DNA of 31,502 nucleotides, from positions 1 to 31,502 of the forward strand of contig CAKUZF010000031.1 of assembly GCA_934718155.1 (NCBI GenBank). The letters run 5' to 3'. Origin of the DNA: an uncultured Parabacteroides sp. Lineage in GTDB: Bacteria > Bacteroidota > Bacteroidia > Bacteroidales > Tannerellaceae. A program made the position numbers and the translations under genes. Below, piece after piece: positions 15,321 through 23,566 of the stretch. Each line of letters starts with the position of its first letter. Within the stretch, counting starts at the first letter, position 1. The notes under the pieces were generated by a model. The model saw only the letters and a program-made list of their open reading frames with translations, did not search any database and was not told where the DNA came from.

Positions 15321-15328
15321 TATATTTG
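15321..15328 (+). promoter_or_regulatory. -7 element upstream of the TerB/DnaJ gene
   Basis: TATATTTG is a perfect -7 match 28 nt before the ATG. No good TTG is found at the usual distance, so the -33 part is weak. Confidence 0.5.
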
Positions 15329-15355
15329 CAAGCGAAATATTAGCAGAAACAGGTT

Positions 15356-16123
15356 ATGGGAATAGGTAAATGGATTGGTGGACTTTTAGGTTTCTTCGCC
15401 ATGGGGCCTTTGGGCGCCTTGGCGGGCATCGTGTTGGGCTCAATGTATGATGATTCGCAAGCGGATGAGCCGCGAGCTGAGTCGTATGCGGATCCTCGTG
15501 GGGGAGAGCGCAATGGCTTCCTGTTCTCCTTGTTGGTGATGGCTTCCTATATTATACGTGCGGATGGCAAGATTATGCATAGCGAGATGGAATATGTCCG
15601 CCAGTTCCTGCGCCGAAACTTCGGTGAGCAGGCCGTAGAGGAGGGGCAGCAGATCTTGTTGCGCCTGTTCGAGCAGGCCAAGCGGATGGATCAAGAATCG
15701 CCACGAGGCTTCCGCCAGACCATCGAGGACTGTGGGCGGCAGATTGGCCGGACTTTCCGTTATGAGGAGCGGTTGCAGCTGCTGGCTTTCCTGGCCGAGA
15801 TTGCGAAGAGCGACGGGCAGGTCTGCGTCGCCGAGATCCAAGCCTTGAAAGAGATGGCTCTCTCGATGGGCCTCACGGAGCAGGATGTAGAGTCGATGCT
15901 TAATCTGCGTGGCGATTCCTTGGAGGAGGCTTATAAAGTGCTTGAGGTTTCGCCTGATGCGACCGACGAGGAGGTACGTGCGGCCTATCGCCGACTGGCT
16001 GTGGCGCATCATCCCGACAAGGTGGCCAACCTGGGTGAAGACATCCGCAAGGCGGCCACCGAGAAGTTCCAGCGCATCAATGCGGCGAAGGATAAAATCT
16101 ATAAGGCAAGAGGAATGAAGTGA
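15356..16123 (+). CDS. TerB and DnaJ domain protein (DjlA-like co-chaperone)
   Basis: A 255-residue protein. The N-terminus (about 1-32) is glycine-rich and hydrophobic and probably associates with the membrane. Residues of about 55-185 form a helical TerB-like domain (MASYIIRADGKIMHSEMEYV, then FLAEIAKSDGQVCVAEIQAL). The C-terminal about 65 residues are a J domain with YKVLEVSPDATDEEVRAAYR and the diagnostic HPD in HHPDK. J domains stimulate the ATPase of DnaK. The order TerB then J matches DjlA, so a co-chaperone near the membrane is likely. Its client is unknown. It is monocistronic, with a possible weak terminator at 16174-16210. Confidence 0.88.
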   Translation: MGIGKWIGGLLGFFAMGPLGALAGIVLGSMYDDSQADEPRAESYADPRGGERNGFLFSLLVMASYIIRADGKIMHSEMEYVRQFLRRNFGEQAVEEGQQILLRLFEQAKRMDQESPRGFRQTIEDCGRQIGRTFRYEERLQLLAFLAEIAKSDGQVCVAEIQALKEMALSMGLTEQDVESMLNLRGDSLEEAYKVLEVSPDATDEEVRAAYRRLAVAHHPDKVANLGEDIRKAATEKFQRINAAKDKIYKARGMK

Positions 16124-16173
16124 TTACCCTGATCGCTTCATCGAAGGGCAAAGTTTTGCTATGAATTTTCTTT

Positions 16174-16210
16174 TGGAAAAACAAGTGTTTTGACGAAGTT
16201 TTCCATTTTA
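16174..16210 (+). terminator. Weak putative terminator after the TerB/DnaJ gene
   Basis: TGGAAAA (16174-16180) and TTTTCCA (16199-16205) can pair around an 18-nt loop, followed by TTTTA. The stem is short and AT-rich, so confidence is low. The rest of the gap 16124-16344 holds the nrdD promoter and a 10-bp palindrome TATTGCAATA at 16221-16230. Confidence 0.3.
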
Positions 16211-16296
16211 TTTTGTAATCTATTGCAATATAGGTTATTTACATTTTTTAATGCGGCAAAAGTTTCCCGAAACGGATAACATTGAGAGCAACGTTG

Positions 16297-16304
16297 TATC
16301 TTTG
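16297..16304 (+). promoter_or_regulatory. -7 element of the nrdD promoter
   Basis: TATCTTTG matches the Bacteroidetes -7 consensus and lies 40 nt before the chosen nrdD ATG. No proper -33 TTG is seen, which can mean dependence on an activator. Confidence 0.5.
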
Positions 16305-16344
16305 CGACACAAAAGAAACGTTAATTAAAAACAGGTGGAAAATC

Positions 16345-18552
16345 ATGATACAGACAGTTGTGAAGCGAGATGGCCGCATCGTCGGGTTTAACGAAGAAAA
16401 GATCATCACAGCGATCCGAAAAGCAATGTTGCATACCGAAAAGGGGGAAGACAGGCAGTTGCTTCGGCAGATCACTGATCACATTGCTTTTAAGGGTAGT
16501 TCGCAGATGACCGTAGAGGCCATCCAAGACGCCGTGGAGATGGAGCTGATGAAGAGTAGCCGCAAGGATGTGGCTCAGAAATACATCGCTTACCGCAATC
16601 AGCGCAGCATCGCCCGCAAGGCGAAGACGCGCGATATGTTCTTGGAGATCATCAATATCAAATCGAACGACGTGACCCGCGAGAATGCCAACATGAATGC
16701 GGATACGCCTGCTGGCATGATGATGAAATTCTCGAGCGAGACAACCAAGCCCTTCGTGGACGATTACCTGTTGAGTCCAGATGTGAAAGAGGCCGTAGCC
16801 AACAACTACTTGCATATTCATGATAAGGATTATTACCCGACAAAGAGCTTGACTTGTGTGCAGCATCCGCTGGATCGCATCTTGAAGCATGGCTTCTCGG
16901 CAGGCCATGGCGAGTCTCGCCCGGCAAAACGCATCGAGACGGCCAGCATCTTGGGCTGTATCTCTTTGGAGACGGCGCAGAACGAGATGCATGGCGGGCA
17001 GGCCATCCCCGCTTTCGATTTCTACTTGGCTCCCTACGTGCGCCTCAGCTACATCGAGGAGGTGAAGATCTTGGAGGAGCTTTACGGACAGGATTTCAGT
17101 GAGCTGTATCAAGCGCCTATCGACGACTATTTGCTCATGGATCTGAACGGCATGACGGGTGTGGAGCGTGTGAAGCAGCATGCGATCAACCAAACCATCG
17201 CTCGTGTGCACCAATCTATGGAGGCGTTCATCCATAATATGAACACGATCCACTCTCGTGGCGGCAACCAGGTTGTGTTTAGCTCTATTAATTATGGTAC
17301 CGACACTTCGGCTGAGGGGCGTTGCATCATCCGCGAGTTGCTGAAGAGCACCTATCAGGGTGTGGGCAATGGCGAGACGGCTATCTTCCCGATCCAGATC
17401 TGGAAGAAGAAGAGGGGCGTCAGCTATCTGCCGACCGATCGCAACTACGACCTGTATCAGCTGGCTTGCAAGGTGACGGCTCGCCGGTTCTTCCCCAACT
17501 TCTTGAACCTCGACGCTACCTTCAACCAAAGCGAGGAGTGGCGTGCCGACGATCCGGAGCGTTACCTGCATGAGGTGGCCACTATGGGATGCCGCACGCG
17601 TGTGTTCGAGAATCGTTTTGGCCCGAAGACCTCAATCGGCAGAGGCAACATCTCTTTCTCGACCATCAACATCGTTCGTTTGGCCATCGAGTGTCGCCAG
17701 GAGCCGAATGAGGAGAAGCGAGTTGCGCTCTTCTTCTCGAAGCTCGATTATATGCTGGAGCTGACAGCTCGCCAGTTGCACGAGCGTATGGAGTTTCAGA
17801 AGACCGCCTTCGCGAAGCAGTTCCCGCTGTTGATGCGTTCGCTTTGGCTTGGCTGTGAGCGCCTGAAGCCCAACGACACCATCGCTTCGGTGATCAACCA
17901 GGGTACGCTGGGAATCGGTTTCATCGGTTTGGCCGAGTGTTTGGTGGCCTTGATCGGCAAGCATCATGGCGAGAGCGAGGAGGCACAGGCTTTGGGCTTA
18001 CGCATCGTCACTTATATGCGCGATCGGGCTAATCAGTACTCAGAGCAGTATCAGCACAATTATAGCGTTTTGGCCACTCCGGCCGAGGGCCTTTCAGGCC
18101 GTTTCACGGCACGTGACCGTAAGACGTTTGGTGTCATCCCCGGTGTGACGGATCGCGCGTATTACACCAACTCCAACCATGTGCCTGTCTATTATAAGTG
18201 TAGCGCCCGCCACAAGGCGGAGGTGGAGGCTCCTTATCACGACTTAACCCGTGGTGGACACATCTTCTATGTAGAGATTGATGGCGATGCGACACATAAT
18301 CCGGAAGCGATCATGCGCGTGGTTGACATGATGGATAAGTATAACATCGGTTATGGATCGGTCAACCACAACCGCAATCGTTGCATGGACTGTGGCTTTG
18401 AGAATGCGGATCAGCATCTGACCGCCTGCCCAAAGTGTGGCAGTCAGAATATAGATAGGCTGCAGCGCATCACGGGCTATCTGGTTGGTACGACTGATCG
18501 CTGGAACAAGGCGAAACTGGCAGAGTTGAACGATCGTGTAATTCATGACTGA
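16345..18552 (+). CDS. nrdD: Anaerobic ribonucleoside-triphosphate reductase, large subunit
   Basis: A glycyl radical enzyme that reduces ribonucleoside triphosphates to deoxynucleotides without oxygen. The 735 residues begin with an ATP-cone domain (about 1-90: VVKRDGRIVGFNEEKIITAI), the allosteric control site. The barrel contains RGGNQVVFSSINYGTD and RGNISFSTINIVRLA. Near the C-terminus are four zinc-binding cysteines (CMDCGF and CPKCGS), then the radical site in RITGYLVG with Gly at about residue 711. The frame is open to an ATG at 16282. I use 16345 because it gives the normal MIQTVVKRDG start and because 16282 lies upstream of the likely transcription start. The TGA overlaps the nrdG ATG by one base. 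Confidence 0.95.
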   Translation: MIQTVVKRDGRIVGFNEEKIITAIRKAMLHTEKGEDRQLLRQITDHIAFKGSSQMTVEAIQDAVEMELMKSSRKDVAQKYIAYRNQRSIARKAKTRDMFLEIINIKSNDVTRENANMNADTPAGMMMKFSSETTKPFVDDYLLSPDVKEAVANNYLHIHDKDYYPTKSLTCVQHPLDRILKHGFSAGHGESRPAKRIETASILGCISLETAQNEMHGGQAIPAFDFYLAPYVRLSYIEEVKILEELYGQDFSELYQAPIDDYLLMDLNGMTGVERVKQHAINQTIARVHQSMEAFIHNMNTIHSRGGNQVVFSSINYGTDTSAEGRCIIRELLKSTYQGVGNGETAIFPIQIWKKKRGVSYLPTDRNYDLYQLACKVTARRFFPNFLNLDATFNQSEEWRADDPERYLHEVATMGCRTRVFENRFGPKTSIGRGNISFSTINIVRLAIECRQEPNEEKRVALFFSKLDYMLELTARQLHERMEFQKTAFAKQFPLLMRSLWLGCERLKPNDTIASVINQGTLGIGFIGLAECLVALIGKHHGESEEAQALGLRIVTYMRDRANQYSEQYQHNYSVLATPAEGLSGRFTARDRKTFGVIPGVTDRAYYTNSNHVPVYYKCSARHKAEVEAPYHDLTRGGHIFYVEIDGDATHNPEAIMRVVDMMDKYNIGYGSVNHNRNRCMDCGFENADQHLTACPKCGSQNIDRLQRITGYLVGTTDRWNKAKLAELNDRVIHD

Positions 18553-19055
18553 TGCTTTCGGTATTAGCAATCGTTGAAGATACAACAGTTGACGGTCCGG
18601 GTTTCCGGACCGCCATTTATGCGGCGGGCTGTCCGAACCATTGCCCGGGTTGCCATAACCCGGAGTCGTGGGACATTCATCAGGGCAGCATGATGCAGAC
18701 CGAGGAGATCGTGGAGCGCATCTTGGCGGATGAGTTTGCCGATGTGACCTTCAGCGGCGGAGACCCTATGTTCCAGCCCGAGGGATTCACGGAACTAGCA
18801 CAGGCCATCAAGGCGAGAAGCTCAAAGAATATCTGGTGTTATACGGGCTATACTTTCGAGGCGCTGCTGCGCAACCCGGCTCAACGCCAGCTGTTGGAAC
18901 AGATCGACGTGTTGGTGGATGGCCGCTTCGAGCAGTCGCTTCGCGACGAGAGTCTGCTGTTTCGAGGCAGCAGTAATCAAAGATTGATTGATGTACCCGC
19001 TTCTTTGCGGGCGAATAGAGTCGTTTTGAAAGAAATGCTTACCTTTGGACTTTGA
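18552..19055 (+). CDS. nrdG: Anaerobic ribonucleotide reductase activating protein (radical SAM)
   Basis: A 167-residue radical S-adenosylmethionine enzyme that abstracts hydrogen from NrdD to create its glycyl radical. The [4Fe-4S]-binding motif is C-x3-C-x2-C, formed by C27, C31 and C34 in GCPNHCPGCHNPESW. The glycine-rich SAM segment FSGGDPMFQPEG follows at about residues 74-86. The start overlaps the nrdD stop as TGATG, so translation is coupled. Length and order are those expected for nrdDG. Confidence 0.95.
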   Translation: MLSVLAIVEDTTVDGPGFRTAIYAAGCPNHCPGCHNPESWDIHQGSMMQTEEIVERILADEFADVTFSGGDPMFQPEGFTELAQAIKARSSKNIWCYTGYTFEALLRNPAQRQLLEQIDVLVDGRFEQSLRDESLLFRGSSNQRLIDVPASLRANRVVLKEMLTFGL

Positions 19056-19079
19056 ATCTAAAACCAAGGGAAATAGAGC

Positions 19080-20357
19080 ATGGAGCAACTGTTGCATTAC
19101 GTATGGAAGTATAGGCTTTATGGAGCCGCTTCTTTGCAAACTACCGAGGGCGTTGCGCTCTCAGTGATCGACCCTGGTATCGCGAATTGCGATGCCGGTC
19201 CTGATTTCTTCAATGCGAAGATTGTTGTTGATGGCACGCTTTGGGCAGGAAGCGTGGAGATCCACGATCGGGCTTCCGACTGGTTGCGCCATCATCATGA
19301 TCAGGATAAGGCCTACGACGGTGTGATCCTGCATGTCGTAGGTGTGGCCGATATGCCGATAGCTCGCACCAATGGCGAGCCGATCCCTATGCTGGTATTG
19401 CCTGTCCCTTCGGCCATACGTGAGCAAATCGACAGTTTGCTCTCGAAAGAATTACCCATTTCATGCCTACCTCGCATCCAAGAGATCGATTCCGTGCACA
19501 TTACGGGGTGGATGGATGTGCTGCTCTGTGAACGCCTGGAGCGCAAAGCGACTGATTTGCTGCAATGGTTGGATCAGTATCAAGGCGATTGGAACGAGGT
19601 GTTCTACATCTCGCTGACTCGCAGTTTGGGCTTTGGTGTCAACAATGACGCTTTCGAGCGATTGGCTCGAAGTCTCCCTTTCCGTTGCATCCAGAAGCAG
19701 CGCTTCAGCCAGTCGCAGGTGGAGTCGATGCTGTTTGGACAGGCAGGTATGCTGACGGAGTCGTGCCCCGACGAATACTATCGCTTGTTGCAACGTGAAT
19801 ATGCCTTCTTGCGGTATAAGTTTGGCCTGAAGCCACTGGATGAGTCGGTGTTCAAACAGCTTCGGCTGCGTCCTCGCAGTTTCCCGCAGCTGAAAATCGC
19901 GCAATTAGCCTCCCTTTGGTATCAGTGCGAGAACCTTTTCTCGAAGATCTTAGAAGCTAACACGCCGGGCGAGGTCAAGTCTTTCTTCCGGTTGCAGCCT
20001 TCCGATTATTGGCTGACCCACTATCAGTTTGGGCATCCCTCTCAGCCATCAACGAAGTGGCTTGGCGATCGAGCCCGGGATATCCTCTTGATTAATACGG
20101 TCGTGCCTGTCTTCTTCGCCTACGGAAAACACCATAAGCAGACCGCTTATTGCGATCGGGCCATTCGGCTGCTGGAATCCATCCAGCCCGAGCGCAACCA
20201 CATCGTGACCGCTTTTCAGCAGGGAGGCATCGCCGTGCGCAACGCTGGCGATACGCAAGCGTTGATTCAATTGAAACGAGAGTATTGCGAGAAGCGCAAA
20301 TGCCTGTATTGCCGCATCGGCTTTCGCCTGCTTAAGCGATGCGAAGGGAAAGGATAG
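19080..20357 (+). CDS. DUF2851 family protein
   Basis: A 425-residue soluble protein matching my memory of DUF2851, a family found mainly in Bacteroidetes with no established function. The N-terminal region contains NCDAGPDFFNAKIVVDGTLW and AGSVEIHDRASDWLRHHHD, a pattern of acidic and histidine residues that could form a metal or nucleic-acid site, though this is inference. The middle is helical and Leu/Arg-rich. The C-terminus has several cysteines (CEKRKCLYCRIG), possibly a small metal-binding end. It begins 24 nt after nrdG on the same strand and may be co-transcribed, which does not by itself imply a role in nucleotide reduction. Confidence 0.82.
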   Translation: MEQLLHYVWKYRLYGAASLQTTEGVALSVIDPGIANCDAGPDFFNAKIVVDGTLWAGSVEIHDRASDWLRHHHDQDKAYDGVILHVVGVADMPIARTNGEPIPMLVLPVPSAIREQIDSLLSKELPISCLPRIQEIDSVHITGWMDVLLCERLERKATDLLQWLDQYQGDWNEVFYISLTRSLGFGVNNDAFERLARSLPFRCIQKQRFSQSQVESMLFGQAGMLTESCPDEYYRLLQREYAFLRYKFGLKPLDESVFKQLRLRPRSFPQLKIAQLASLWYQCENLFSKILEANTPGEVKSFFRLQPSDYWLTHYQFGHPSQPSTKWLGDRARDILLINTVVPVFFAYGKHHKQTAYCDRAIRLLESIQPERNHIVTAFQQGGIAVRNAGDTQALIQLKREYCEKRKCLYCRIGFRLLKRCEGKG

Positions 20358-20409
20358 CGAAAAGTAGAAGAATTTTTCTACCTTCGCGGCAAAAGCAGTA
20401 GCAAATAGA

Positions 20410-22326
20410 ATGAGAAATAGATATTTGAGTAAAAGCTGGCCGCTTTGGGTGATGGCGATTGCCTCGCTGATGCTCTACGCTTGTGCGAACATGGCCTCGC
20501 CGAATGGCGGACCCTATGACGAGGTCCCCCCGAAGTTTATCAGCAGCACCCCGGCTCCGGGGCAATTAAACTATAAAGGAAAGAAGGTCGAGATCCTGTT
20601 CGATGAACTGGTGCAGGTGGATAAGCCTACAGAGAACGTGATCGTCACCCCGCCGCAGATGAGTCAGCCCGTCATTCGTGCGAATGGTAGGCGAGTGGTC
20701 GTTGCCTTGGAGGACACCTTGAAGGAGAACACGACCTATACGATCGATTTCACCAACTCCATCGCCGATAACAACGAGAAGAATGTCTTGCAGAACTTCT
20801 CTTTCGCTTTCTCTACAGGCCCGACGATCGACACTCTTCAGATCTCTGGCATCCTGCTGGATGCGGCCACCCTGGAACCGATGTCGGGCATCACCGTTGG
20901 TGTGCATACCAATCTTGCCGATTCGGCTTTCACGACTACTCCCTTTGTGCGTACCTCTCGCACCAACGAGCGTGGACAATTCACGATCCGCAACATGGCC
21001 CCTGGCACCTATCGCATCTATGCGCTGGAGGATGTGATGCGCAGCTATGCCTACACACAGCCCGGACAGCAGATTGCCTATAGCGACTCTCTGATCGTCC
21101 CTTCGTTTGAGCTGACCACTCGCCAAGACACGACCTGGAAGGATTCCTTGACGATTGATACGATCATGACCGTTCCCTACACCCATTTCTTCCCCGACAA
21201 CATCGAGCTGCGACTCTTTAAGGAGAAGGTCGAGCGGCAGTATATGTTGCGGCCGGAACGTAACGACGAGAAGATCTTGACTTTGCGTTTCAATGCGCCT
21301 GTGGAGCAGTATCCCGAGCCGACTCCGGTCAACTTCGAACCGGAGGGCGACTGGTATTTCGTACAGGCCGAAGAGGAGGGACGCACGATCAAGTATTGGC
21401 TGACCGACTCATTGGTCTGGCAGCAAGACACCTTGCAGATCGCCGTGGATTACCTCAAGAGCGACTCGCTCAACGTGCTGCGCCCGCAGACCGATACGGT
21501 GAGCCTCTCTATGCGTCGTCGTCCACAAGCTACACAAAAGAAATCGAAGAAAGCCGACAGACCGATGCCTATCGAGTTCTTGGGCCTAAGCGCCTCCCCT
21601 ACGGGCACGATGGAGATGACCGATACCCTGTCGCTCACTTTTGCGGAGCCTATCGCTCAGCTGGACAGCAGTCTGCTTCGCTTGGAGCAGTTGGTGGATT
21701 CCGTGTGGACTCCTGTTGATTTCCGCTTCTTCCCCGACAGCACGAACGCTCTGCGCTATTTCTTGCTGCGCCCCTGGAACTATGCGGAGGAGTATCAGCT
21801 CTCGATCGACTCGGCCACCATCTACAGCGTTTACGGACGCTGGAACAACACGCTGAAGAATGCCTTCAAGGTGAAGAAGGAGGATGATTATGGCCACCTC
21901 TATATTAATGTGATCGGCGTGGATACGACTGCCTTTGTCGAGCTGCTCAACAACAGCGACCTGCCTGTGCGCAAGGCGAAGGTGAAGGATGGGGGAGCCC
22001 TCTTCATGGATCTGAAGCCCGATAAGTATTATGCCCGTCTGACGATCGACCTCAACGGCAATGGCCAATGGGATACGGGCAACTATGCCGAGAAGCGACA
22101 GCCGGAGCAGGTCTTCTATTGCCCGAAGCTTTTCCAGGTCATGCAGAACTGGCAGGTGGAGGAGACTTGGGATGTGACAGCCGTCCCGTTGCAGCAGCAG
22201 AAGCCTATGGAGATTACGAAGAATAAACCCAAAGAGATCACGAAAAAGAAACGAGATTATCGCAATGAAGGTAGATCATCCTCATCATCGAGTCGCAGCA
22301 GCGGCATGGGCAGCCTGCGCTTTTAA
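20410..22326 (+). CDS. Ig-like domain lipoprotein
   Basis: A 638-residue exported lipoprotein with lipobox LYAC (Cys25). Residues of about 35-135 form a bacterial Ig-like (Big_5/SbsA-like) domain beginning PPKFISSTPAPGQ, with NTTYTIDFTNSIADNNEKN near its end. A carboxypeptidase-regulatory-like beta-sandwich follows at about 145-220 (ISGILLDAATLEPMSGITVG). Later parts are beta-rich, with another possible Ig-like repeat at about 395-490. The tail is Lys-rich and then Ser-rich. It is probably an envelope structural protein, and the exact role is unknown. The -7-like TACCTTCG upstream (one mismatch) is a possible promoter. The 3' end overlaps the DUF3108 gene by 62 nt. Confidence 0.83.
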   Translation: MRNRYLSKSWPLWVMAIASLMLYACANMASPNGGPYDEVPPKFISSTPAPGQLNYKGKKVEILFDELVQVDKPTENVIVTPPQMSQPVIRANGRRVVVALEDTLKENTTYTIDFTNSIADNNEKNVLQNFSFAFSTGPTIDTLQISGILLDAATLEPMSGITVGVHTNLADSAFTTTPFVRTSRTNERGQFTIRNMAPGTYRIYALEDVMRSYAYTQPGQQIAYSDSLIVPSFELTTRQDTTWKDSLTIDTIMTVPYTHFFPDNIELRLFKEKVERQYMLRPERNDEKILTLRFNAPVEQYPEPTPVNFEPEGDWYFVQAEEEGRTIKYWLTDSLVWQQDTLQIAVDYLKSDSLNVLRPQTDTVSLSMRRRPQATQKKSKKADRPMPIEFLGLSASPTGTMEMTDTLSLTFAEPIAQLDSSLLRLEQLVDSVWTPVDFRFFPDSTNALRYFLLRPWNYAEEYQLSIDSATIYSVYGRWNNTLKNAFKVKKEDDYGHLYINVIGVDTTAFVELLNNSDLPVRKAKVKDGGALFMDLKPDKYYARLTIDLNGNGQWDTGNYAEKRQPEQVFYCPKLFQVMQNWQVEETWDVTAVPLQQQKPMEITKNKPKEITKKKRDYRNEGRSSSSSSRSSGMGSLRF

Positions 22327-23122
22327 GTGGCTATTCGCCTGTGTAGTTGTGCTGTATGGATCTGTAGCTATGGCGCAGACCCCGGCCTTCCAGGCGAACG
22401 AACAATTGGATTACGACCTCTATTTCAAGTGGGGAGTGGTCTTCTCGAAGGCAGGCAGCGCCACGTTTACCGTCTCCGACACCACGTTCGAGGGGGAGTC
22501 GGCTTGGCGTTATCACCTGTTGTTTCGCTCTTCGGGCATCGTCGAGAAGCTCTATCGGATGCGCGACACCATCAGCTGCTATTACTCGAAGCAGCCCCGC
22601 CTGCTGTATAGCAGCAAACAGTCTGACGAGGGAGATTACTATTCGGTGGATGAGCTGCGCTTCCATTATGGGGCGGCCGACCAGGTCGATGTGGAGTCTC
22701 GCCGCTACACCCGCACACGGATGAAGATCGATACGCTTTTGCAGACGCAAGCTCCGGTCTGCGACATGCTGGGAGGCACGCTCTATTTGCGTGCGATCGC
22801 CGAGGGCATCTTGAGTCGGGGAACAACTTTCCCACTGACCATCGCCATCGGGCGCGACTTGGTGAAGGTGAGCTTCCGTTATTCCGGCCAGCGCATCGTG
22901 GAGCATAAAGGGGTGAAGTTTCGCACACGCCATTTCTATATGGACATCGAGGATGAGGCATTTGAGCAGCCCAAGTCGGCCGCCGAGGTCTGGATGGGCG
23001 ACGATGCGAACCACATCCCCGTAAAGGTGCGGGCTAAATTAAAATTAGGAGCCGTAGAGGCCTATTTTAAAGAGGGCAAACAACTACGAGCTCCTATGGA
23101 TTGCCGTGTCATACTGAAATAG
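22265..23122 (+). CDS. DUF3108 family exported protein
   Basis: A 285-residue protein with an N-terminal signal peptide whose hydrophobic part is FKWLFACVVVLYGSVAMA, with cleavage expected after AMA near residue 37. The mature part matches DUF3108: ANEQLDYDLYFKWGVVFSKAGSATF at the start (in two adjacent segments), YYSVDELRFHY, and a C-terminal AEVWMGDDANHIPVKVRAKL typical of the family. These proteins are predicted periplasmic beta-barrel-like folds without known activity. The start lies 62 nt inside the upstream lipoprotein gene in another frame. No later ATG would keep the signal peptide, so I accept the overlap, which implies co-transcription. Confidence 0.85.
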   Translation: MKVDHPHHRVAAAAWAACAFKWLFACVVVLYGSVAMAQTPAFQANEQLDYDLYFKWGVVFSKAGSATFTVSDTTFEGESAWRYHLLFRSSGIVEKLYRMRDTISCYYSKQPRLLYSSKQSDEGDYYSVDELRFHYGAADQVDVESRRYTRTRMKIDTLLQTQAPVCDMLGGTLYLRAIAEGILSRGTTFPLTIAIGRDLVKVSFRYSGQRIVEHKGVKFRTRHFYMDIEDEAFEQPKSAAEVWMGDDANHIPVKVRAKLKLGAVEAYFKEGKQLRAPMDCRVILK

Positions 23123-23143
23123 ACACCGCTTATTCTCTTCTCC

Positions 23144-23551
23144 TTATTCAATCGGATTGAAGGGCAACGGCGTCTCTTTGCGATAGCCTGTTGCGTTGAA
23201 GGTGGCGATCAGCTCGCCCGACTCGGTGGTGATCCGCACCTCGCAATTCGCCAACCGCTTGTGGTTGAACTGCTCGTGCGCCTCCGCATAGAGCATCCCT
23301 TCCGTAACGGAGCGGAAGAAATGGATCGAGCTTTCGATCGAGAAGGTCAGCTGCGCATGGCTGTTGGTGGCTGCCGCGAAGGCAAGATCGGCCAAGGTGA
23401 ACAGAGCGCCTCCTTGGCAGACTCCTCCGCCGTTCAGGTGCGAGGGCTTCACCTCCATGCAAGCTTTGGCGTAGCCGTTGCCCACTTGGAGCAACGTTAC
23501 GCCAGCCTGTTTAGCGAACTGGTCTCTTTGAAAGAATTCTTGTATGGTCAT
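23144..23551 (-). CDS. PaaI-like hotdog-fold thioesterase
   Basis: A 135-residue acyl-CoA thioesterase-like protein. The hotdog helix motif reads NGGGVCQGGALFTLADLAFA (residues 41-60), close to the PaaI pattern G-x-x-H-G-G-x-x-x-x-L-A-D-x-A-F, but with Gln where PaaI has the His. A second conserved stretch is ESSIHFFRSVTEGMLYAEA. It likely hydrolyses an acyl- or aryl-CoA in the cytoplasm, with unknown substrate. It follows cysS by 15 nt and is probably co-transcribed, without an evident functional link. Confidence 0.88.
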   Translation of the reverse strand: MTIQEFFQRDQFAKQAGVTLLQVGNGYAKACMEVKPSHLNGGGVCQGGALFTLADLAFAAATNSHAQLTFSIESSIHFFRSVTEGMLYAEAHEQFNHKRLANCEVRITTESGELIATFNATGYRKETPLPFNPIE

Positions 23552-23566
23552 GATCGTCTCTCTTTT

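Noticed and set aside
16282..16344. Longer nrdD start at 16282
   Set aside because: The added 21 residues precede the ATP-cone, do not resemble the family, and begin before the likely promoter start.
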